A stretch of DNA of 64,000 nucleotides from Panonychus citri (taxonomy: Eukaryota > Arthropoda > Arachnida > Trombidiformes > Tetranychidae): NCBI RefSeq assembly GCF_014898815.1, contig NW_026515497.1, forward strand, positions 1,302,001 to 1,366,000, read 5' to 3'. Each line of letters begins with the position of its first letter. Positions within the stretch are counted from its first letter, which is position 1. Under the pieces are notes generated by a model. That model worked only from the letters and a program-made list of their open reading frames with translations. It had not been told where the DNA came from and did not search any database. Of the stretch, positions 1 through 7,713 are shown piece after piece. The position numbers and the translations under genes were made by a program.

Positions 1-390
1 TTGTTCGGAATCAATTGTCGTCTTGTAAAATTTATCAATGGTAAAATGTTCAGCAATGAAACTTTCAAATCCTGATTGTCTGAATCTATTGATGAAACAT
101 AATCGCAGTTGATTAGATTGATTTATTTGCGATCCAGTTAATTTACAACCAATTTCATTTGTTAAATTGTGATGATTTTTGATAAAATAGGTCCAGTTGA
201 TTGCGTAAATGAATTGTACACACATTGTAAGACCAGGGACATCAAATTGATCGGGAAATAGTATATTAATTGTTTCCGTTACCGAGAATCTACTAAATTC
301 ACGAGTGATCGCAATTAACAGTAATGAGCAAACAATTGTGCAAATTAATAGAAACAATTTGTATGATAAATACTTAATTGTTTTCAACAT
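1..390 (-). CDS. DEG/ENaC-like channel subunit, partial (N-terminal 130 residues)
   Basis: Open frame of 130 codons from the ATG at 390 to the window edge, so the C-terminal two thirds are missing. It aligns along its whole length with the two downstream copies: a hydrophobic first membrane segment about 12 residues after the start, the post-TM1 motif LTMCVQFIYAINWTYF, and an N-glycosylation-rich ectodomain start with the paired Cys pattern (GCKLTGS, LRLCF) and HFTIDKFYK. Family knowledge: DEG/ENaC subunits form trimeric, usually amiloride-sensitive Na+ channels with two membrane spans and a large Cys-rich ectodomain, in the plasma membrane. The ligand or stimulus cannot be told. Like its neighbours it has almost no cytoplasmic N-terminus, so the His-Gly gating motif of classic members is absent. 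It is the third member of a same-strand tandem array; its intactness cannot be judged. Confidence 0.8.
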   Translation of the reverse strand, partial: MLKTIKYLSYKLFLLICTIVCSLLLIAITREFSRFSVTETINILFPDQFDVPGLTMCVQFIYAINWTYFIKNHHNLTNEIGCKLTGSQINQSNQLRLCFINRFRQSGFESFIAEHFTIDKFYKTTIDSEQ

Positions 391-690
391 TTTCACATTT
401 ATTGAATGAAAACTTGATTAGAAAATATTACAAATCTTTATAATTGTCAACCACTATTCTTATATTATAAAGAGTTAAACTTATCAGAATATATTGATTT
501 TTTGATAAGTTAATTATTGTGATGATCAATCAAAATGATTGTCTACTTGTCAATCTAATTTGATTACAAAATTTCGATTAAGTTCCAGAATTTAAATGAA
601 ACAAATTCACAACAAACATTAAAGTAAATCAGTTGTTTTATTTTTTCTTACAGATTAACAATTGACAACTTAACGATGATTCTGAAGTAA
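391..690. other. Intergenic spacer between channel copies
   Basis: AT-rich 300-bp gap between the start of the first channel gene and the stop of the second. It should hold the promoter of the partial gene and the 3' end of the next. Apart from the poly(A) signal listed separately I see no motif that stands out. Confidence 0.5.
637..642 (-). terminator. Poly(A) signal AATAAA
   Basis: AATAAA on the minus strand about 50 bases beyond the TAA stop of the 691-2007 channel gene, the expected place for cleavage and polyadenylation. Confidence 0.55.
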
Positions 691-2007
691 TTAGTGGCGA
701 AATTGATCTTGGACCGATAAACGATTGGATCGATGACGACAATTACAGGAATTAAGACCATTGATTGTTGGATTATTGACTAATCGCCGTAAATGTCCAG
801 AAATGTAAAATCCAAACCAAAGACTTAATGTCGACCCAATGTAGACAAAGTAATCAACTGATGACCATTTAGGAAATGAAATTTTCCTGATATTAGGTTC
901 GATTGGAGCGATGACCAGAACATAACTAACCCGAATAGCTGGACCAAACTTTTCCACTCCTTTCATGGCGGGAATATAATAGTTTTTTATACATTCTGGT
1001 TGAGTGATTAATTTGTTACAATCAACGAAAATTTGTTGCAATTCAGTTGAGTAATTATGTTTACCTTTATTTTCAAATTTGTACTTTACTTCACCAGGAT
1101 TACGGATAATTGAATGAGGGAGGATAAAATTATCCAATTTAATTGTTTGATTGTTGATACACATTTCTAATAGGTGTGCAGCCGATTCGATTCCTTGGTC
1201 AATATCCCGATAAACTTTACAATTAGTCTCGTATGGTGGAGGTAAATATCTCAATTGAATCCGTTTAAATGTCAAGTAATAAGCCTCTGAACTTTTCGAT
1301 AAGTTTATCAACTGTGATCTGGAGGTTAACCCGTAAGGTAAAAATGCCGCCGGGTGAAGGAAAAGGAATCCATCTTTCCATTGTGAAACAATACTCTGAT
1401 TGAATCCAACATGGTACAGGGTATTCGCTACCGGGCTATAAATTTCATTTTTATCAACGACTATTGGACTGTTCGAGTTGAATTTATCACGACAACCAAT
1501 ATGATAGCAAACAAGAGGATCTTTGATAAAAGTTTCACTATAACAATTGGCTCTTCGTTGATTGTTTTTAGCTAAAGCATCATAATAACCAACACTTGAG
1601 AAGATTATTACAGAAGTGAATAGTTGATCATCACTAATTATATTCTTGTGAAATTGATTAATCGTAAATTGTTGACTGATGAAATTTCGGAATTGAACAC
1701 TTGTCAATTTGCTATGGAAACACGATCGCAATTTATTGATCCGATCGTCTAGCGATCCAGTTAATGTACAATTAAGGTTGATTGTTAGGTTTAGATGATT
1801 GTTGTGAAAATAAGTCCAGTTAATTGCTTGAATAAATTCTGTACAAATTGTGAAATCAGGAAGCTCGATTCGCTTTTGGAATGAAAAATCAACTTTACTT
1901 GTTACACGGAATCGTAAGTACTCAGAACTTACCAACAGAATTTGTAATAAACACCCGATAGCACAAAATAATATGATAATTGTGGTGATTAACAATCTGA
2001 ATCTCAT
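691..2007 (-). CDS. DEG/ENaC-like sodium channel subunit, complete, intronless
   Basis: A 438-residue protein from the ATG at 2007; the frame can be opened 9 bases earlier only with GTG, so ATG is chosen. TM1 is about residues 4-26, followed by the family's post-TM1 motif (LPDFTICTEF), a Cys-rich ectodomain (CYHIGCRDK; YETNCKVYRDIDQGIES, matching the PYxTxC element of the family; EMCINNQT) with many N-x-S/T sites, and TM2 with the selectivity-filter region GSTLSLWFGFY about residues 380-404, then a short basic tail. Length is at the low end for DEG/ENaC, and the cytoplasmic N-terminus is only a few residues long, so the His-Gly gating motif is missing. It is a tandem duplicate of the genes on both sides. 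A sensory or ion-homeostasis role is inference; single-exon structure suggests local or retro-type expansion. Not a pseudogene by any visible sign. Confidence 0.85.
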   Translation of the reverse strand: MRFRLLITTIIILFCAIGCLLQILLVSSEYLRFRVTSKVDFSFQKRIELPDFTICTEFIQAINWTYFHNNHLNLTINLNCTLTGSLDDRINKLRSCFHSKLTSVQFRNFISQQFTINQFHKNIISDDQLFTSVIIFSSVGYYDALAKNNQRRANCYSETFIKDPLVCYHIGCRDKFNSNSPIVVDKNEIYSPVANTLYHVGFNQSIVSQWKDGFLFLHPAAFLPYGLTSRSQLINLSKSSEAYYLTFKRIQLRYLPPPYETNCKVYRDIDQGIESAAHLLEMCINNQTIKLDNFILPHSIIRNPGEVKYKFENKGKHNYSTELQQIFVDCNKLITQPECIKNYYIPAMKGVEKFGPAIRVSYVLVIAPIEPNIRKISFPKWSSVDYFVYIGSTLSLWFGFYISGHLRRLVNNPTINGLNSCNCRHRSNRLSVQDQFRH

Positions 2008-2271
2008 GTTATTCACTGTCCAAAGTAAATCATTAAAATTTACACCATCTAATTACAGTTATGAACTTTGCCGGCAATTGATTGAAAAAAATTGTGATCA
2101 ATCATTGAATGTAACGAAATCAATAATCAAATTAAATGATTGGTGTTGATTGGCAAAATTAGTGTATATTGATCAATACCGATAATTAGAAAGTAATCAA
2201 AAAAGTTTCGTTGATTAAAGTTGCCAATCAAAAATGAGCTTTGATTGTGTGAAATTGAAAAGATTTGAGTT

Positions 2272-2283
2272 TTTATTTTTATT
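2272..2283 (-). terminator. Two adjacent AATAAA poly(A) signals
   Basis: Two abutting minus-strand AATAAA hexamers, 31-42 bases beyond the stop of the 2314-3831 channel gene. Confidence 0.55.
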
Positions 2284-2313
2284 CAACGATCAAAATAATT
2301 ACAATCACAATGG

Positions 2314-3831
2314 TTAATTTAAATTAAACTTTCTTGTTACTTTATAAACAATTAATTTCTTTGGACGGTAACCTCGAACTGGGAAATGATTAATAAATTG
2401 TCGCTCTCTGATCAACTGATTTCTCCACTGATTCGGCTCATTGCTAACCTTCAATCTATTAGTTTGATTATCTTTTGTATTATCAATCCACAAATTGTGC
2501 TGTTGGTAATTACTTTTATCAATGAAACATGAATAGAGATATTGTCGAGCACAATTAACTTTATTCTGGTAAATTGGAATCAAATTGCTGAAAAAACGAG
2601 TGAAATGTTTATAAATAGAGAATCCAAACCAAGTGCTCATAACTGAACCAACATAAACGAAATAATCAACTGAGGACAATTTGGGAATTGATGATTTAGT
2701 TAAATCCGGTTCGAAAGGGGCAAGAACTAGAGCAAAACTTTGATTCGATCGAGGGTCAATCTTTTGAAGACCATTGAGTATTGGTACATAAAAACTCTGT
2801 TGACATTCAGATTTAACTCGAAATTTAAAGCAATAATTGTAAATCGAGCTTAATTGTTGAGAGTAATTGAATCTCCGTCGATTACTAAATCCATAGTAAA
2901 GTTTATCCGGTTGACTGATAATCGTTTGATAGAGGATAAAGTTACTTAGTTTAATTGTTTGATTGTTGATACACATTTCAAATAGATGGTCAGCCGATTC
3001 AATCCCTTGGTCAATATCTCGATAAACTTTACAATTAGTCTCATATGGTGCCGATAAAAGTTGGACTGATGATCGTTTATAAGAAAAGTAGAAAATCGTT
3101 GGTACACCTAACGGATTGATCAAGATCGAAGAGGCCTCAGGCCCGTAGATCCTTTCTTTGGTTGAATGGATAAAGATAAATGCATGATCCCAATGGTCAA
3201 AAAGATCTCGATTTAATCCTAGGCTGTAAATACCGCCGATCGATGGGCAATAGTTGAGGTCACTTTTAGAAAGATAGACGGACTCATTGGGATTGATCTT
3301 ATTCCGACATCTTATATGATAGCAAACATGAGGATCTTTGAGAAAAGTTTCACGATAACAATTAACACGATCGTTTAATTGTAGTCCATCATAGGTTCCA
3401 TTTTCTGACCAGAATACTTGTGAAGTAATTAATTGCTCTGATTTAATTACCATTTTGTAAAATTGATTGATTGTAAAATGTTTCTCAACGAACGATTGGA
3501 AATAATAATCTCCTATTTGATCAAAGAAACAAGATCGCAATTGATTTGATTGATCAAGTTTGGATCCTTTTAAGGTACAATTAAGGTAACCAACTAAATT
3601 ACTATGATGATTAAGAAAGTAGGTCCAGTTAATTGCGTTGATAAATTGTGTACAAATTGTAAAAGCGGGAATCTCAACTCTCACCGGGAATGAGATGTCA
3701 ATTGATTCAATTACTGGAAACTTTAAATAATCACGAGTGATAACAATTAACTGTAATGAACAACCAATCAAACAAATCACTGGGAACAATTTATTTACCA
3801 ATGGTAATAATTTTTTGTACATATTTAGCAT
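2314..3831 (-). CDS. DEG/ENaC-like sodium channel subunit, complete, longer C-tail
   Basis: A 505-residue paralogue of the 691-2007 gene, starting at the ATG at 3831 (a second Met is codon 4). Hydrophobic TM1 covers about residues 12-32; the post-TM1 motif is IPAFTICTQFINAINWTYF. The ectodomain shares CYHIRCRNK, YETNCKVYRDIDQGIES and EMCINNQTIKL almost unchanged with its neighbour, so this stretch is under constraint or recently converted. TM2 has GSVMSTWFGFS, keeping the Gly-x-Ser end of the pore motif better than the neighbour. After TM2 there is a cytoplasmic tail of roughly 100 residues, polar and basic, which the neighbour lacks. No intron. Known family role: cation-selective trimeric plasma-membrane channels; stimulus unknown. 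The array spacing (about 300 bases) and shared strand support tandem duplication. Confidence 0.85.
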   Translation of the reverse strand: MLNMYKKLLPLVNKLFPVICLIGCSLQLIVITRDYLKFPVIESIDISFPVRVEIPAFTICTQFINAINWTYFLNHHSNLVGYLNCTLKGSKLDQSNQLRSCFFDQIGDYYFQSFVEKHFTINQFYKMVIKSEQLITSQVFWSENGTYDGLQLNDRVNCYRETFLKDPHVCYHIRCRNKINPNESVYLSKSDLNYCPSIGGIYSLGLNRDLFDHWDHAFIFIHSTKERIYGPEASSILINPLGVPTIFYFSYKRSSVQLLSAPYETNCKVYRDIDQGIESADHLFEMCINNQTIKLSNFILYQTIISQPDKLYYGFSNRRRFNYSQQLSSIYNYCFKFRVKSECQQSFYVPILNGLQKIDPRSNQSFALVLAPFEPDLTKSSIPKLSSVDYFVYVGSVMSTWFGFSIYKHFTRFFSNLIPIYQNKVNCARQYLYSCFIDKSNYQQHNLWIDNTKDNQTNRLKVSNEPNQWRNQLIRERQFINHFPVRGYRPKKLIVYKVTRKFNLN

Positions 3832-4329
3832 TTAAATGATTTAACTAAACTTATCACTATTGTTATGTTATGTATCGGCGATTATGTTAATTGCTTGAGA
3901 AAATTTAACGCAATTAAAATCCAATATCAATGATTTAACTAACAGGTAACAATCAATTGACTAGAAAAATCAAAGTTTCTTGTAATAATCAACAATCAAC
4001 GATATACAGTTGATAATCAATAATAAATTGTCATCAATGTGTGAAAATCAATTAATCACTAAGGTGATTGAAAGTTTGTTGATTAACTCAAAATGAAATG
4101 GTGTTAGTTAAATTGTTGAACCTTGATTTAGTAAAAAAGAAACTAAATAATCTTGACAATTAATCAATTACAAGGTTAAAAATAAACCAGTTATGTTGAT
4201 TAGGGTTTAATTATGGTCACAATTAAGTATTTAAACTAAAAGTTTTCAAGTAAATTTGTTCAATTTAAATTCAGTTTCACTTCTGAATCTTTGATCAACA
4301 ATCAACAACGACAACAACAATTTACCAAT
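3832..4329. promoter_or_regulatory. Divergent intergenic region, channel gene and LE-domain gene
   Basis: About 500 bases of AT-rich DNA between divergent starts. For the plus-strand gene a TATA-like TATTTAAA sits at 4229-4236 and an arthropod initiator-like TCAGTT at 4271-4276; their spacing (about 44 bases) is longer than usual, so the pair is only a candidate promoter. No clear minus-strand TATA box is seen. Confidence 0.3.
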
Positions 4330-4557
4330 ATGGTTTCAGCTAAAGGTTTTCTCTTGGTCCTTTTAATTTGTTCAACTTTAATTACAATTAGTTACCAACA
4401 ATCAACTAAATGTAAATGTAATTCGGTTGGTTCAGCTTCCAACGATTGTGATCCAGTTACATTACAATGTCCATGTAAACGAGGAATCACCGGACGGGAT
4501 TGTGATCAGTGCGCTTTTGGCCGGTCTAATTATCCATCTTGTACCCGTAACAATTAA
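4330..4557 (+). CDS. Small secreted protein with a single laminin-type EGF module
   Basis: A 75-residue intronless ORF from ATG 4330; an in-frame TTG at 4291 could extend it but ATG opens directly on a signal peptide. Residues 1 to about 24 are a classic signal sequence (short polar start, hydrophobic core FLLVLLICSTLI). The mature part of about 50 residues has eight Cys in the order CKCN, DC, CPC, DCDQC, SC, with GITGRDCDQC, the signature of a laminin-EGF (LE) repeat. LE modules normally occur in tandem inside laminins, netrins or agrin; a protein made of one module alone is unusual and may be a secreted extracellular ligand, venom/saliva-like peptide or a split exon of a larger gene. No downstream LE exon is visible and an AATAAA follows at 4657, which favours a stand-alone gene. 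Function unknown. Confidence 0.7.
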   Translation: MVSAKGFLLVLLICSTLITISYQQSTKCKCNSVGSASNDCDPVTLQCPCKRGITGRDCDQCAFGRSNYPSCTRNN

Positions 4558-4656
4558 CTGATCAGTTAATGATTAGTATGGTAAATTGATTAACATTGTA
4601 TTCCAACACTTTCCAAGTGCAACTGTAACGTTTACCTTAACAATAATATCGATCAC

Positions 4657-4662
4657 AATAAA
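4657..4662 (+). terminator. Poly(A) signal AATAAA
   Basis: AATAAA 100 bases after the stop of the small LE-domain gene. Confidence 0.5.
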
Positions 4663-5014
4663 TTGATTTGCTTTAAATTCAAATTTAAATTTGATTTGGA
4701 AATATTTTTAATAACAATTATATTTGATTGTGATTTTACAATTTGTGTAAATCATACAGTATGTAGTTAAGAATCTAGATATAAACATGTAATTGTTGAT
4801 GGATTAAATTATCATACATGAAAATAAAAGATTTCCAATCCTCTTAAACAACACAATTAACTCGATGAGATTTGAGTTGATTAACATTGTCGGAGGATTT
4901 ACAAATTTTCAATTGCTACTAGTTTTGATTATTTACATTAATCGGGTTTAAAATTTGTGTATAATACATTTTACATAAATAAATTAGTTGGAAAAGGAGT
5001 TTAAAAAATATATA
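4663..5014. other. Intergenic, AT-rich
   Basis: Between the LE-gene 3' end and the MITE. No reading frame, RNA gene or repeat stands out. Confidence 0.4.
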
Positions 5015-5054
5015 CAGCCATCGACTTTGAGTTTGCAACCACTTTTAATTTACT
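5015..5054 (+). repeat. Left terminal inverted repeat of MITE
   Basis: 40 bases pairing with 5195-5234 with two mismatches (G/A at TIR position 15 and C/T at position 25). Confidence 0.8.
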
Positions 5055-5194
5055 CGCGACAATTATGACGATAATGATAATCAATGAGAGATCAAGTTAA
5101 CCCAAAGATATGATAATAATCAATGTCTTCTCATTCAACTGGTGTTATCGTTTCAAATGGTCATCCGATTAGATTTAGATTTGACTAATTATCA

Positions 5195-5234
5195 AGTAAA
5201 TTAAAAGTGATTGCAAACTTAAAGTCGATGGCTG
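5195..5234 (-). repeat. Right terminal inverted repeat of MITE
   Basis: Inverted copy of 5015-5054; ends CTG followed by the TA duplication. Confidence 0.8.
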
Positions 5235-5287
5235 TATATCATAAAATAGTCGTGGATGTTTGGTGAGACAATTTAAATTGTTCGTGA

Positions 5288-6749
5288 TTATTGATTTGGT
5301 TTCAATCGACGTTTACATTTTAATCCTTTACCAAACCAACCTGGTTGACAGGATTCAGTTGTTGAGGTTGATTGTTGATTAGATGAAGATTCTTGATTAG
5401 CCAGATTGGTTAATCTTAAGCGATTATGTGTTGATGATTCTTTTAATTTCAATGGAATTGAAATTGATAGTAAAGGATCTTCGTGTTGTTTATATTCTGG
5501 TATCTTGATTGTTAATAAATCACAAACAATTTTCATGACATCATCACATTTACCATTTATTTTAAGAGTTGATTGTGAATCTTTTGGTGTCCATTGAAGG
5601 TTAACTATAACCAGTTTAAGTTTGTTATTGGTTGATGAAGATGAAGATGAAGATGATGATTTCTTAGGCCATAGACAAGGATATCGCCGAAGGACAGCTA
5701 AACTGGTTCCTAGACAAAGTATCATGTCGGTTGATTCAACAATTTTACTGGCCGGTAACCAATTATATGGATAATCAAAATGTGACTTTTCACCAAAATG
5801 AACAATTGTATCAACAAGAAAACCTTTTTCAACTGGACAATTGTGACAAAATCGACCAGTTCGATGTCTATGGAAAGAGGTTTTCTCTGTAACATCAAAA
5901 TCTCTCCAATACAATTTTTTACAATTGTTACAAATTTCGAGAAACATGTTACCATGGACTTCAGATAATGATTTACTTGGAAATCCACTTCGTAAATGTA
6001 AACCATCACAATTTTGAGATACTACATGTTTAACTAATCCATGTTGGTGTAACTCTGTTAAAGCTAAATGAGTAAATGTTGGCTCTGTAGTGAGAGAAAA
6101 GAAGAGAAAACAGAAATAATTAGAATTAGAAAATTGACTTTTCAATCGGAAAATAATCGAATGTATAATTATCCAAACTAACTAGCACAAGCTAAATCTG
6201 CAAGAGGAACATTAACCAGAACTTTGTTTCGATTAAGTTGACTCCAAACACCATTTGGACCTCGATAATCGGGTATGTTTGCTGAAGTACTAATTCCAGC
6301 GCCAGTGTAAACAATTAGCCTTTTACTTTCACGTATATTATCAGCTAATTGTTGACATTTTTCTCTCAATTCTTCGGGTGTATCCTCCTTCTCAACGTTT
6401 CGCTCTTTAAGTAAAACATTTCGCTTTAACCGTAATTCTGCCAAAGGAATAAGATGAGAATTTTCAGTTAAATATTTATCATCTTCTTCATTCCGATCTT
6501 CCAGTTGCTTCTTAAGTATCTTGGCAAGTTGTTTCAATCTAAAAGTAACAAAACCAATAAAAGAGAGACAAAAATTTAAATTAGAAACAAACCTTTAATC
6601 ACTAATCAATCTGTTAATTGATCAAAACAAAGAAGAAGAAAAAAATTTCCAAACCTAAGAGCTTTTTCCTTATTAGAAACAATACCAAGAGTATCACAAT
6701 TACTTTTCAAACGAGCACTTCTAAAGTGAGAATTAACTCTCGAAGCCAT
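5288..6749 (-). CDS. Sirt7: Sirtuin 7 (NAD+-dependent protein deacylase), three exons
   Basis: Exons 6749-6655, 6538-6183 and 6084-5288 join in frame (phases 2 and 1; GT/AG at both introns) into 415 residues. The NAD-binding TGAGIST is at about 109-115 and PDYRGPNGVW at 121-130. QNCDGLHLRSG is at about 174-184, the catalytic His in HGN at about 194, and zinc Cys pairs at 202/205 (CNNC) and 230/233 (CHNC). DTIVHFGE, LCLGTSLAVL, VNLQWTPKD and GKCDD follow. The N-terminal DTPEELREK and C-terminal GWFGKG plus a basic tail are special to SIRT7 (class IV), not SIRT6. Known role: deacylation of H3K18ac and other nuclear/nucleolar targets, coupled to rDNA transcription and genome stability. A nine-residue Ser run precedes VNLQW. 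It is divergent from homothorax with 0.8 kb between starts. All key residues are present. Confidence 0.95.
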
Positions 6750-7570
6750 AGGAGATGGAAGAAGAAAAAAAAATTAATTCTTAATTAAATTACATAATTA
6801 AAACAACGAGAATTTTTTTTCATCAAAACGTAAACAATTTCATTCATTAAAAAATGTAAACAAAAAAAGAACGACAACCAGAACCATCTACGAGAGAATA
6901 AGTCAACTATCCGAAAGTAAAGAGAAACTCAAAAAAAGATTGGCGGTTAGTTTAAAAAAGCGAACTTAAAGAAAAAGAAAAAGTTTCAAATCGAAACCAA
7001 TAGATGGAAGTTAATTACTGATAAGTTGAAGGAAAAAAGTTCTAACTATTAGGAAAAGAGAAAGAGCAGAAAGAAAACAAGGTGGAGTCTAATTGATATA
7101 TTTTCTGTTGGAAAAAGAGAGAAAGAAAGAGAGAAAGAGAGAGGAGAGAGAGAGAGAGAAAGAGACGGAAAAGTTGACCCGCTGGAGAAGCGTAAAGGAA
7201 AAGTCGAACGGGAGAAAGGGAGGGAAGGTTCAATTTGTGCGCATCCCAAAGCCAGCCCACAATTCGAGGGATGGAGATGGAAAAAGGGAGTAACTTTAGG
7301 AAAAGAAGATGAGATGAGGGAATGATGATGATTGTCGATGGAATGAGAAAACAGTAGTAGTAAGAACTCAACTCAGTTCCAAGTTCTAGTTTGAAAGGAA
7401 AAAAAAAAAGTTTTGTTATATATATTGAAGAACAAAAAGAAAGAAAGAGAAAAAAAGAGAGAGAGGAAGATCGAAAGAAAGAAAAGAAAGAAAGACAAAA
7501 AAAACCCCGTGAAAAAAGTGTTATTGTTATTGTTTTTTTCCCCTGGAACGAAAAACAAAACAAGTAAGTA
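6750..7570. promoter_or_regulatory. Shared upstream region of SIRT7 (minus) and homothorax (plus)
   Basis: 821 bases between the two divergent start codons. It holds a purine-rich (GA-type) tract at about 7105-7165 and another around 7435-7500, both with GA on the plus strand, i.e. in the likely hth 5' UTR or promoter. No TATA box is evident for either gene. A bidirectional promoter is inference from spacing; transcription starts cannot be placed. Confidence 0.4.
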
Positions 7571-7713
7571 ATGGACATGGAGCATCCATATGATCCGATG
7601 CCCACTCTCACCTATGGTCCATCGGTGAATTATGGAAATTCAGTCCATAATTACCAAGCGGGTCATGCTATGGGAGCCGATATACATAAACGGGATAAGG
7701 ATGCAATTTATGG
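7571..7713 (+). CDS. hth: hth coding exon 1
   Basis: 143 bases, 47 codons plus 2 bases, ending GG before the donor GTAAGT. It encodes a Tyr/His-rich N-terminus and HKRDKDAIY. Its end and exon 2 together make the Gly-His-Pro of the conserved DAIYGHPLFPLL. The last bases before the ATG read GTAAGTA, a chance donor-like string. Confidence 0.9.

Larger units (their letters stand above)
5015..5234. mobile_element. MITE, Tc1/mariner-like, 220 bp with about 40-bp TIRs
   Basis: The left end (5015-5054) begins CAGCCATCGACTTT and the right end (5195-5234) is its reverse complement with only two mismatches over 40 bases. The element is flanked by TA on both sides (5013-5014 and 5235-5236), the target duplication of Tc1/mariner transposases, and the CAG start fits that superfamily. 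There is no transposase; the 140-bp core is AT-rich, so it is a non-autonomous miniature element. It lies 51 bp beyond the SIRT7 stop codon, inside the likely 3' UTR of that gene. Superfamily assignment is inference from TA and the terminal bases. Confidence 0.8.

Noticed and set aside
1850..2149. 99-codon plus-strand frame antisense to the start of the second channel gene
   Set aside because: No domain; overlaps a confirmed coding region on the other strand.
7042..7611. 189-codon minus-strand frame overlapping hth exon 1
   Set aside because: Low-complexity Ser/Phe/Leu translation of the purine tract opposite the hth leader; shadow of the real exon.
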